From Pseudomonadota bacterium (lineage in GTDB: Bacteria; CALINM01), in contig JAOABK010000002.1 of the NCBI GenBank assembly GCA_026418415.1, positions 62,001-126,000 on the forward strand: 64,000 nucleotides of DNA. Direction: 5' to 3'. The notes beneath the pieces are model-generated. The model was not told where the DNA came from. It ran no database searches and was given only the letters and a program-made list of their open reading frames with translations. Both the position numbers and the translations under genes were made by a program. This document shows, piece after piece, positions 9,991-19,176 of this stretch. Position 1 is the stretch's first letter; every line of letters starts with the position of its first letter.

Positions 9991-10817
9991 CACGTTCTGC
10001 TGGTTTTTGTTATGGTGTTAAACGAGCAATAAATTTAGCGAAAAAAACTCTTTCCAAAAGCAAAGAAAATTGTTTTACTTTAGGTCCAATAATACACAAT
10101 CCCTTCGTTGTTGAAGAATTAGAAAAACAGGGGTTAAAGGTTGTTGATTCCGTAAAGGATATTAAAAAGGGTACTCTTGTTATTAGATCCCATGGTATCT
10201 CCAAACAGGAAAAAGAGTATCTCGATAAAATGGGAAGAAAAGTTTCTGTTGTAGATGCAACTTGTCCTTTTGTTGAAAAAGCTCTTGCCATGCTTGAAAT
10301 ATTAAAAAAAGAAGGATATGAAATATTCTATTTAGGAGATAAGAATCATCCAGAAGTAAGGGGTTTGCTAAGTTATATAAATAATCAGGCGGTAGTATTT
10401 GAAAAACCTGAAGACATACCAGAAAAAAAATATAAAAAAGTGGGACTTATCTCTCAAACCACTCAAAAGCCAGAGGTTTTTAAACGTTCTGTTGAAAAAC
10501 TATTACCCCTTTGTGAAGAGCTAAGAGTTTTTAATACGATCTGTAAAACAACAACTATTAGACAAAGAGAGGCAAAAGATTTAGCAAAAAAGGTTGATTT
10601 AATGATAGTATTGGGTGGTAAAATAAGTGCTAATACAAAAAAGCTTGCTGAGATTTGTAGAGAGGAGCTTGAAAAAACCTATCATATTGAGACAGCGAAG
10701 GACTTAAAGAAAAGCTGGTTTAAGGGAGTCAAAAAAGTAGGTATCACTGCAGGTGCATCAACACCAAGGGAACATATAAAAGAAGTAGTAGAATTTTTAA
10801 AAAATCTGGGGGAATAA
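9975..10817 (+). CDS. ispH: 4-hydroxy-3-methylbut-2-enyl diphosphate reductase
   Basis: ARSAGFCYGVKRAI, RSHGISKQE, DATCPFVEKA, GITAGASTPREHIKEV. Confidence 0.96.
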   Translation: MEIYIARSAGFCYGVKRAINLAKKTLSKSKENCFTLGPIIHNPFVVEELEKQGLKVVDSVKDIKKGTLVIRSHGISKQEKEYLDKMGRKVSVVDATCPFVEKALAMLEILKKEGYEIFYLGDKNHPEVRGLLSYINNQAVVFEKPEDIPEKKYKKVGLISQTTQKPEVFKRSVEKLLPLCEELRVFNTICKTTTIRQREAKDLAKKVDLMIVLGGKISANTKKLAEICREELEKTYHIETAKDLKKSWFKGVKKVGITAGASTPREHIKEVVEFLKNLGE

Positions 10818-10821
10818 AAAA

Positions 10822-12408
10822 ATGGAGAGTTTTGAAGAGTTACTTAAAATGACATCACTCGAAAGCCTTGAAGGAGTTGTAACAGGGCAGATAGTAAGAA
10901 AAAGTAATGATGGAATTTTAGTTGATTTAAAAAGTAAGGCTGAAAAATTTATTTCTCGAGCTGAATTTTTAGAAGATGAATGGAATAGATTGAAAGAGGG
11001 TGATGAAATTCAAGTATTTGTGGAATCAGGAAGGATTTCTTATTCTAAAGGAAGAAAACTTTTGGCCTTGGCAGAAATAAACGAGAGTTTTGATAGAAAT
11101 GAGCCAATTTTAGTAAAACTTATGAAAACAGTAAAAGGTGGTCTATTAGCTGATTATAAGGGAATAGAAATCTTCATACCACATTCTCAGATTGGCAAAG
11201 ATTCTTATAATATGGGCGTTACGATTGAGGTCTTGATTAAAAATATAGAGGATAATGGTAGAAAGATAATTGGATCTATTTCTGAGTATCAAAAGTTATT
11301 AAAAGAAAAGAAAATAGATGAATTTTTCAAAAAGATGAAAGTTGGTGATGTTGTTTCAGGAGTAGTTAAAGGACTAATAGAAAAGGGCATTTTTGTAAAT
11401 GTTGAAGGGTTAGATTGTTTTGTGCCATTCTCAGAGTTGACATACAAAAGGATCAAAAGACCAGATGAAATGTTTAAGGTCGGTGATAGGGTAGAAGCAA
11501 AAATTATAGATTTAAAGCCAGAGGAAGGAAAAGCGACACTTAGTTTGAAAGCCTTAGAGGAGGATCCTTGGCAAAAGTTTTTACGAAACTACAAAGAGAA
11601 TGACAAAGTTAAAGGCATTGTAAGGAGCATGATAGATAAGGGAGTTTTTGTTGAGATAATAGATGGGGTAGATGGGTTTTTACATGTGTCAGAAATATCA
11701 TGGACAGAACGTGTAAATAATCCAAAAAAATACTTTAAGGTTGGTGATCACATTGAGTGCCTCATAAAAAAGATAGATAAAGAGGGAAAAAAAGTCTCTC
11801 TTAGCTTTAGAGAAATGTTGACCAATCCTTGGGAAGATTTTTTGAATGAAAATCCTATTGGGTCAATCTTAAAGGTAAAAATAAAAAAGATTATCGAACC
11901 AGGGATAGTCTTAGAACTTACAAATGATTTAGAAGGTTTTGTACCAAACGAGAACATTAGCTGGAAATATGTTAATGAAACAAAAAAGGGACTTAAAGAG
12001 GGTGATGAAATAAAAGTTAAACTAATGGCAGGTGATGCGGAGAAAAAAAGACTAATCTTTAGCATAAAAGATTTGTCAGAAGATCCATGGGAAAATTTTG
12101 TGGGCACAAAAAAAGTAGGAGATGAGATAGATGGGGTAATAAAAAAGATTATGGACAACGTAATCATTGTTGAAGTTGCTCCTTATATTGAAGGGATTGT
12201 CAAAAAGTCAGAGTTTATTAAAGATAGAAGAGAACAGATACCCTCAGAGGGACAGAATATGACATTCATTATAAAAGAGTTTGATCAAAAAAAGAAAAGG
12301 GTACTATTAAGTTATCTTGATCTTCTGAAAAAAAGAGATGAGGAAGCAATGGAAGAACTAAAGAAAATGAATACTACTAAAGTTACATTAGGGGATTTTT
12401 TTAAATAA
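10822..12408 (+). CDS. rpsA: 30S ribosomal protein S1 (multiple S1 RNA-binding domains)
   Basis: Repeated S1 modules, e.g. VKGIVRSMIDKGVFVEIIDGVDGFLHVSEISW; downstream of cmk-ispH. Confidence 0.93.
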   Translation: MESFEELLKMTSLESLEGVVTGQIVRKSNDGILVDLKSKAEKFISRAEFLEDEWNRLKEGDEIQVFVESGRISYSKGRKLLALAEINESFDRNEPILVKLMKTVKGGLLADYKGIEIFIPHSQIGKDSYNMGVTIEVLIKNIEDNGRKIIGSISEYQKLLKEKKIDEFFKKMKVGDVVSGVVKGLIEKGIFVNVEGLDCFVPFSELTYKRIKRPDEMFKVGDRVEAKIIDLKPEEGKATLSLKALEEDPWQKFLRNYKENDKVKGIVRSMIDKGVFVEIIDGVDGFLHVSEISWTERVNNPKKYFKVGDHIECLIKKIDKEGKKVSLSFREMLTNPWEDFLNENPIGSILKVKIKKIIEPGIVLELTNDLEGFVPNENISWKYVNETKKGLKEGDEIKVKLMAGDAEKKRLIFSIKDLSEDPWENFVGTKKVGDEIDGVIKKIMDNVIIVEVAPYIEGIVKKSEFIKDRREQIPSEGQNMTFIIKEFDQKKKRVLLSYLDLLKKRDEEAMEELKKMNTTKVTLGDFFK

Positions 12409-12420
12409 TAGGAAAGTATT

Positions 12421-13320
12421 ATGAGTAAAAAAAGGATTTTTTTTGCACTCTTTACTATTTTTGTATTGCTGATTTTATTTCTTACCATTCTTTATTATTT
12501 CGAAGATCCTGATAGAGGACTTGTAATGGGTGATTCTATTGGAGTTGTTGAAATAACAGGTGTTATTAAAGATGGCAAGGAAGAACTTAGGCAATTATAT
12601 GATTTTGGTAAAAACAATAAAGTGAAAGCAATAATAATAAGAATTGATACTCCGGGAGGTGCAGTTGGTCCATCTCAAGAGATTTATAATGAGATATTGA
12701 AAATAAAAAAGAAAAAGCCCGTTATAGCCTCAATTGGAACAATTGGAGCTTCTGGGGGTTATTATATAGCGAGTGGTGCTAGTAAAATTGTTGCAAATCC
12801 AGGAAGTATTACGGGTAGTATTGGTGTTATTATGCAATTTATGAGTTTTGAAAGTCTTCTTGGAAAGGTTGGCATTAAAGGAAATGTAATTAAAAGTGGT
12901 GAGTATAAAGACACAGGGTCTCCATTTAGGGATATGACGAAGGAAGAAAAGGTATTGATGCAAGGCCTTCTTGATGATGTTCATAATCAATTTATTGATG
13001 CTGTCAGTAATGGTAGGAATCTAAACAGGAAGGAAGTTGAGAAAATTGCAGATGGTAGAATAATTACAGGAAAGCAAGCAAAAGATCTAAAGCTTGTTGA
13101 TGAATTAGGCAATTTCAATGATGCAGTAGAGATTGCAAAAAAACTATCAGGTATTCAAGGAGAGCCTAAACTAATTTTTGGAAGAAAAAAGAAGAGTATG
13201 CTTTTTGACTTATTAAGTGATTTTTCCGAAAATGATGCAAAAAGCCAGTTTTATCTTCTTCTTTCTGATTTAAGAATACCAAAGTATTTACTACCGATTT
13301 ATAAATATTTTGAAAATTGA
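12421..13320 (+). CDS. sppA: Signal peptide peptidase SppA
   Basis: IIRIDTPGGAVGPSQEIYNEI, GTIGASGGYYIASGA, GSITGSIGVIMQF. Confidence 0.93.
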   Translation: MSKKRIFFALFTIFVLLILFLTILYYFEDPDRGLVMGDSIGVVEITGVIKDGKEELRQLYDFGKNNKVKAIIIRIDTPGGAVGPSQEIYNEILKIKKKKPVIASIGTIGASGGYYIASGASKIVANPGSITGSIGVIMQFMSFESLLGKVGIKGNVIKSGEYKDTGSPFRDMTKEEKVLMQGLLDDVHNQFIDAVSNGRNLNRKEVEKIADGRIITGKQAKDLKLVDELGNFNDAVEIAKKLSGIQGEPKLIFGRKKKSMLFDLLSDFSENDAKSQFYLLLSDLRIPKYLLPIYKYFEN

Positions 13321-13799
13321 GTTATATGTTAATTGGTGTAGTTTCAGATACCCATCTTAGAGGTAATGACAACCGCTTCTATATTCTTGTAGAAAAGTTT
13401 TTTAAAAACTGTTCATATATTTTACATGCAGGGGATATTACAGATACTAAAATTTTTGAAGGTATAGATAAGGAAATTATCGCTGTTAAAGGGAATATGG
13501 ATTTTGGACAAGATTTACCATTGAAGAGAGTTATAGAAATTGAAAATGTTAGATTAGGGTTAATACATGGCTATGGAGAACCTCGTGGAATTGAGATGAG
13601 AGTTATAAAGGAATTTGAGAAAAATCCAGTTGATTGCATAGTCTTTGGTCATACACATATGTATTATATTGGGGAAATTGGAGGCATAAAATTATTTAAT
13701 CCTGGCTCTCCTTTTGATAGCAGGTATGGTTGTAGGAAGAGCGTTGGTTTTATAGAAGTAAATGGGAAAGAAATAAATTTAAGAATTGAGGAGATTTAA
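13317..13799 (+). CDS. YfcE/MJ0936-type metallophosphoesterase
   Basis: GVVSDTHLRG, HAGDITD, VKGNMDF, HGYGEP, VFGHTHM. Confidence 0.88.
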   Translation: MSYMLIGVVSDTHLRGNDNRFYILVEKFFKNCSYILHAGDITDTKIFEGIDKEIIAVKGNMDFGQDLPLKRVIEIENVRLGLIHGYGEPRGIEMRVIKEFEKNPVDCIVFGHTHMYYIGEIGGIKLFNPGSPFDSRYGCRKSVGFIEVNGKEINLRIEEI

Positions 13800-13800
13800 A

Positions 13801-14304
13801 ATGGTTAAAAATATATATGCACCATGGCGTAAAGATTTTATAGAGAAAAAAGAACCGAAGGAAGAGGGATGTATCTTTTGTAATAGAAGTAAACTTGAAC
13901 CAAGTTTAGACAGTCTTGTGGTTTTTAAGGATCACTATAGCTTTGTTGTTTTAAATAAATACCCCTACAACAATGGTCATATAATGGTTGCCCCCTATAA
14001 ACATACTGATAATCTTAGTGATTTAACTAAAGAAGAGTATACAGAGATTATGAAAAATATAATTTTAGGCGTAGAAGTCATTAAAGAGGCATATAATCCT
14101 CAAGGATTTAATATTGGTATGAATTTAGGATCAATTGCAGGGGCTGGTGTTGTAGATCATTTACATTGGCATATAGTTCCAAGGTGGGGAGGGGATACAA
14201 ATTTTATGCCTGTGATTTCTGGTACAAAAGTTTTACACGAAATTTTAACAGAGACTTTTGAGAGAATCTATCCAATATTTGAAAAAATAAAAAAATTATC
14301 TTGA
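13801..14304 (+). CDS. HIT family protein
   Basis: CIFCNRS; HIMVAPYKHT; VVDHLHWHIVPRW. ATG at 13801 preferred to the track start 13786. Confidence 0.92.
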   Translation: MVKNIYAPWRKDFIEKKEPKEEGCIFCNRSKLEPSLDSLVVFKDHYSFVVLNKYPYNNGHIMVAPYKHTDNLSDLTKEEYTEIMKNIILGVEVIKEAYNPQGFNIGMNLGSIAGAGVVDHLHWHIVPRWGGDTNFMPVISGTKVLHEILTETFERIYPIFEKIKKLS

Positions 14305-14334
14305 ACCTATAAATAATTTATCTTTTTGATTGTT

Positions 14335-16851
14335 ATGGAAAGGCTCGAAGAAAAAATAACCCCAATGATGCAACAGTACCTTTCTATTAAAGAGAGGTAT
14401 AAAGATGCTTTTCTTTTCTTTAGAGTAGGTGATTTTTACGAGCTCTTTTATGATGACGCTATTAAGGCTTCATCAATATTAAACATTGCTTTGACAAGTA
14501 GGAACAAAGGAGAGAAAGATTCTGTTCCTCTTTGTGGTGTGCCCTATCATTCTGTAGATTTTTATTTAAATAAGCTTATACAAGCAGGATATAAGATAGT
14601 TTTGTGTGATCAGGTCGAAGACCCAAAGACTGCAAAGGGTGTGGTTAAACGAGAAGTGGTAAAAGTAATAACTCCAGGGACTGTAATTGATCTTGATATA
14701 TTGGACCCTAAAAAAAATAATTTCATAGCAGCAGTTTATTTTGAAGAGAATATTATTCATGTAGCCTTTGCAGATGCATCGTGTAGTAAAGTTCAATATT
14801 ATTTTACTAACAACTTAAAGAGAGATCTTTTTGAAAGATTTAACATTAGTGAACTAATTGTTTGTGATAAAGATAGAGAAAAAATACTCAATGGCAATTA
14901 TGAGATATCTTTTTTAGTAAGTGTAGTTGAATCAAAGGATTTTGTATGTTTTATAAAAGAGAATATAAAAAATTATGCTTTACCGTTATTAGAATATTAT
15001 TTAAAAGATGTTGCATTAATAAAATCTGTCAATTTTGAAGGCGCCCAAGAGTTTATTTTGAAAAAATACATGTTTATAGATGAAAATGCCCAAAGAGATT
15101 TGGAGATTTTTCAACCAATTTTAGATACAAAAAATCAATTTACACTTCTATCTGTTATGGACAACACAATAACACCTATGGGGGGTCGGCTATTAAGAAA
15201 TTACCTTGCCTTTCCTCTCATTAATATTGATGAAATAAATGAGAGATTGGATTTAGTTGAAGCCCTAATAAGAAAATCCTATCTTATTGATCCTCTGAAG
15301 CAGATATTAAAGAAAATTTCAGATTTAGAAAGAATTTTGACAAATTTAGAATCCTACAATCCCCTTCCTCGAAACCTAATTGGTTTAGTAAATAGTTTAA
15401 AACAAGCTAAAGAAATTAATTTAATAATAAAAGAGATACCTGAGTTTAAAGATAGTTTTCAAACTCCAGATCTATCTCACGTGACCTCAACTATCGAGAA
15501 TGCAATTGTTGAAAATCCACCGACAAATATTAGAGATGGTGGTGTAATTAAAGATGGATTTTCAAAGGAGTTAGATGAATTAAGGGAAATATTGAAAAGC
15601 GGGACAAAGTTCATAATTGAATATGAGAAAAAAGAAAGGGATAAAACAGGTATAGCCTCTTTAAAAGTAAGGTTTAATAAAGTATTTGGATATTATATTG
15701 AGGTTACTAAGTCAAATTTAAGCAACGTTCCAGATTATTACCAGAGGAAACAAACGCTTGTTAATGCAGAAAGATTTATAACAGAGGAATTAAAAGAGTT
15801 AGAGGATAAAGTTTTATCTGCATCAGAAAAGTCAAAGCAGTTAGAAATCCATATATTCTCTGAACTCATAAAGGAGGTTTTGAAATACAAAGAAGATATT
15901 AAAAGAACTTCAGATTTGATAGCAAAGCTTGATGTTATAATTAACTTTGCTAATAACGCTATTAGCTATAATTACGTAAGGCCACATTTTAGTTTAGATG
16001 GTAACTTTAAAGTGAATGAAGGAAGACATCCCTTTGTGGAAAGAGCAATAGATAACTTTGTTCCTAACGATACAATGTTAGATAAAAATAATAATATTAT
16101 GCTTATAACTGGTCCTAATATGGCTGGTAAATCAACATACATGAGGCAGGTTGCATTAATTTCAATAATGGCACAAACCGGAGCCTTTGTTCCAGCTAAG
16201 TATGCTCAATTACCTATTATCGAACAAATTTTTACGCGAATTGGGACATCTGATTTTTTGGCTTCAGGTAAGAGTACTTTTATGGTAGAGATGTTAGAGA
16301 CAGCGAGGATTTTAAAGGAATCAAATGAGAGAAGTCTTGTAATTCTTGATGAAGTGGGTAGAGGTACAAGTACTTACGATGGTATGGCTATTGCTTGGTC
16401 AGTACTTGAATATCTTGCTATGTATGAAAAAAAGCCATATGTACTATTTTCAACGCATTATCATGAATTAACCGAGCTTTCCTTGACATTTAAGAATATT
16501 AAAAATTATAATGTTTCTGTAAGAGAGTGGAAAGGAGAAATAGTTTTTTTACATAAGTTACAGGAAGGTGTAGCTAATAGAAGTTATGGAATTCATGTTG
16601 CAAAATTAGCTGGACTGCCAGAGTCAGTAATACAAAGGGCGCAAAAAATATTAGAAGAATTAGAAGAAGAGCTTGTTAAAGATCCAAATAGAAGAAAAAG
16701 TATGAAAAAAGAAGATAAAATTCAACTTTCTCTCTTTTCACCCCTTGAGAAAAAGGTTTTTGATGAAATTAAAGAGAGCGATTTAAACAATATGACTCCA
16801 CTCATGGCTTTTGATTTATTGAGAAAACTAAAAGGTATGATAGAGGATTGA
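14335..16851 (+). CDS. mutS: DNA mismatch repair protein MutS
   Basis: MMQQYLSIKERYKDAFLFFRVGDFYELFYDDA; ITGPNMAGKSTYMRQVA; VILDEVGRGTSTYDG; FSTHYHEL. ATG at 14335 preferred to TTG at 14326. Confidence 0.97.
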   Translation: MERLEEKITPMMQQYLSIKERYKDAFLFFRVGDFYELFYDDAIKASSILNIALTSRNKGEKDSVPLCGVPYHSVDFYLNKLIQAGYKIVLCDQVEDPKTAKGVVKREVVKVITPGTVIDLDILDPKKNNFIAAVYFEENIIHVAFADASCSKVQYYFTNNLKRDLFERFNISELIVCDKDREKILNGNYEISFLVSVVESKDFVCFIKENIKNYALPLLEYYLKDVALIKSVNFEGAQEFILKKYMFIDENAQRDLEIFQPILDTKNQFTLLSVMDNTITPMGGRLLRNYLAFPLINIDEINERLDLVEALIRKSYLIDPLKQILKKISDLERILTNLESYNPLPRNLIGLVNSLKQAKEINLIIKEIPEFKDSFQTPDLSHVTSTIENAIVENPPTNIRDGGVIKDGFSKELDELREILKSGTKFIIEYEKKERDKTGIASLKVRFNKVFGYYIEVTKSNLSNVPDYYQRKQTLVNAERFITEELKELEDKVLSASEKSKQLEIHIFSELIKEVLKYKEDIKRTSDLIAKLDVIINFANNAISYNYVRPHFSLDGNFKVNEGRHPFVERAIDNFVPNDTMLDKNNNIMLITGPNMAGKSTYMRQVALISIMAQTGAFVPAKYAQLPIIEQIFTRIGTSDFLASGKSTFMVEMLETARILKESNERSLVILDEVGRGTSTYDGMAIAWSVLEYLAMYEKKPYVLFSTHYHELTELSLTFKNIKNYNVSVREWKGEIVFLHKLQEGVANRSYGIHVAKLAGLPESVIQRAQKILEELEEELVKDPNRRKSMKKEDKIQLSLFSPLEKKVFDEIKESDLNNMTPLMAFDLLRKLKGMIED

Positions 16852-17615
16852 TGAAGTTAATTTATAAGTTATTAAAATTATTGTTGAACCAAAGAGCAGT
16901 AAAAGAAGATAACGAGACATTAAATATAATTTTAAACAGAAAAAGTTGTAGGAGATTTTCAAAAAAAAAAGTAAGTAAAGAAATTTTAGAGAAAATTCTT
17001 TTAGCAGGTGCAAGTACTCCCTCTACTGTTAATCTTCAAACTTGGAGTTTCTTTCCCTTTGACTATGATGAATGGTACCAAAAGTTTGGTAATCCCATAC
17101 CTTTTGGTGCACAGGCTGCAATTATTGTATGTGCTGATTTAAAAAGGCTTGAGGTAATTGATCCTGTTTTTAAAAAATTTCCATATTGTTTTTATACCTT
17201 AGCAGTTATGAATGCATCTCTATCGGCAATGAATATGACATTAGCAATAGAGGGATTTGGTCTTAAATCGATTATGTTGTCTCAAACTGGCAGGACGGGC
17301 TTCATGGACTATGAATATATTAAGGAAAAATTATCCTTACCTTCTCTTGTCTTTCCATTAACCACTATAGCTTTTGGTTTTCCTGAAAACGAATTATTAT
17401 TTTCTCCACCTAAATTGGATAAAGAGGTTATAATACATAGAGATGGTAAATATACATTAAGGGAAGAAGAAACTATAGCATGGTTAAAAGATATGGATTT
17501 TGCATGTAATCTTGCTGAAGGGGAGAAGATAACTGAAAAATTTAAAAACTATCTGAAGATGTTGCCAAAAGCCGAGGAGGAACTGGCTAATGCCTTTAAA
17601 AAAATATCAGATTAG
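16848..17615 (+). CDS. Nitroreductase family protein
   Basis: NRKSCRRFSKKKVSKEILEKILLAGASTPSTVNLQTWSFF; GLKSIML. Confidence 0.82.
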   Translation: MMKLIYKLLKLLLNQRAVKEDNETLNIILNRKSCRRFSKKKVSKEILEKILLAGASTPSTVNLQTWSFFPFDYDEWYQKFGNPIPFGAQAAIIVCADLKRLEVIDPVFKKFPYCFYTLAVMNASLSAMNMTLAIEGFGLKSIMLSQTGRTGFMDYEYIKEKLSLPSLVFPLTTIAFGFPENELLFSPPKLDKEVIIHRDGKYTLREEETIAWLKDMDFACNLAEGEKITEKFKNYLKMLPKAEEELANAFKKISD

Positions 17616-19176
17616 CTTGATTTTTATAATTCTTGCTATTTTCGTTCTGACAGGGGCAAAGCCAGCAAAAAGGGCAAAGAAAGTTGAGTCACCTTTTGAG
17701 AGGCTTAAAAGAGAGTATATAACCTACAAACATACTGAAAGTGAGTTTAAAGAATCAAAATTAAAGGAGTTTTATTCTAAGTTTCAACAGATTTCAGAAA
17801 ACGGTGGAGATAAGGATAAGTTGCCTGCTCAATATTTTTGTGCCGATGTAATGGAAAAACTTTTTGAGGTCACTGGTAGTGAACACTATTTGGAAAAAGC
17901 TATTGATATTTATAAGAAAATTTCTTTAAATAATAATAGTTTTGGTATCGCAGCAAGAAAAAAGATTGAACTTTATGGTGGATATAAAAAGAATAAGACT
18001 GCAAATACTGTTGAAAATAATCAAAGTTTAAAAAACACTGACTTACAATCTACTTTTATTAAACTATTATCGGTTAAGCAGGAATCCTCTGATAATTATA
18101 CAAGAGTTATTCTTGAACTAAGCAATAATGCCACCTATGAACATAAATTTTTGAGAGAAGATCCTGAAGCAAATAAACCAAAGAGGATAGTAGTTGATAT
18201 ACAAAATGCTATTTTAGGTGATGGTATCTCACAAAATATTCCTGTTTCAGACAAGTTTGTTGACAAAATTAGGATAGGCCAGTTTACTAAAGATATAGCA
18301 AGAATAGTGATTGACATTGTTAGGCTGGAAAGTTATAAAGTTTATGTTATAGACAATCCTACAAGAATTGTTATTGATATATATGGTGAAGAGATAAAAA
18401 AAAGTATAAAGAATGAAATTAATAATGCAAATCTTGCAATAAATTCAAAAAATTATAATCTTACAGTTAGTAAAATTGTTCTTGATCCTGGGCATGGTGG
18501 ACATGATCCTGGTGCAATTGGTTATAATGGATTGAAGGAAAAAGATGTTGTTCTTGATATAGCTCTTAAAGTTGGTAATTTAATTAAAAATTATTTTCCT
18601 GAAATAGAAGTAATTTACACAAGAGATGATGACTATTACTTAGCCCTTGATGAAAGAACAAAAATTGCGAATTCAAAGAAGGCCGATTTATTTGTTTCTA
18701 TTCATGCAAACGCAAGTAAAAACAAAGTAGCAAGAGGTATTGAAACATATTTTTTGGATTTTACTAAAGAAGAGAGGGCAAAAGAGGTTGCTGCAAGAGA
18801 AAATGCAACCACTTTACAGGGGGTTGATGAAGTTCAAGCAATTTTAAGAGATCTAATTGTAAGTTCTAAGTATAATGAATCTACTTTGTTGGCTTCTCTG
18901 ATTCAAAAAAGCTTGGTGGATACATTATCAAATGTAAATGGTGAAATTAATAATTTAGGGGTTAAGCAGGGCCCATTTTATGTTTTAATTGGTGCTGCTA
19001 TGCCAAGTGTTCTTGTTGAAACCTCTTTCATAACTAATGAAAAGGAAGGTTCTTTGCTTGCCACAAATGATTATAGGAATTATATAGCTAAAGGTATTTT
19101 TGATGGGATAAAGGATTACATAATGAAAACAGCGACAGTGAAAGATAATGGTGAAAGAAAAATCGTTGCGCGATAG
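17590..19176 (+). CDS. N-acetylmuramoyl-L-alanine amidase (AMIN domain plus Amidase_3)
   Basis: Signal peptide; AMIN-like region; KIVLDPGHGGHDPGAIGYNGLKEKDVVLDIAL; FVSIHANAS; VLVETSFITNEKE. Confidence 0.93.
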   Translation: MPLKKYQISLIFIILAIFVLTGAKPAKRAKKVESPFERLKREYITYKHTESEFKESKLKEFYSKFQQISENGGDKDKLPAQYFCADVMEKLFEVTGSEHYLEKAIDIYKKISLNNNSFGIAARKKIELYGGYKKNKTANTVENNQSLKNTDLQSTFIKLLSVKQESSDNYTRVILELSNNATYEHKFLREDPEANKPKRIVVDIQNAILGDGISQNIPVSDKFVDKIRIGQFTKDIARIVIDIVRLESYKVYVIDNPTRIVIDIYGEEIKKSIKNEINNANLAINSKNYNLTVSKIVLDPGHGGHDPGAIGYNGLKEKDVVLDIALKVGNLIKNYFPEIEVIYTRDDDYYLALDERTKIANSKKADLFVSIHANASKNKVARGIETYFLDFTKEERAKEVAARENATTLQGVDEVQAILRDLIVSSKYNESTLLASLIQKSLVDTLSNVNGEINNLGVKQGPFYVLIGAAMPSVLVETSFITNEKEGSLLATNDYRNYIAKGIFDGIKDYIMKTATVKDNGERKIVAR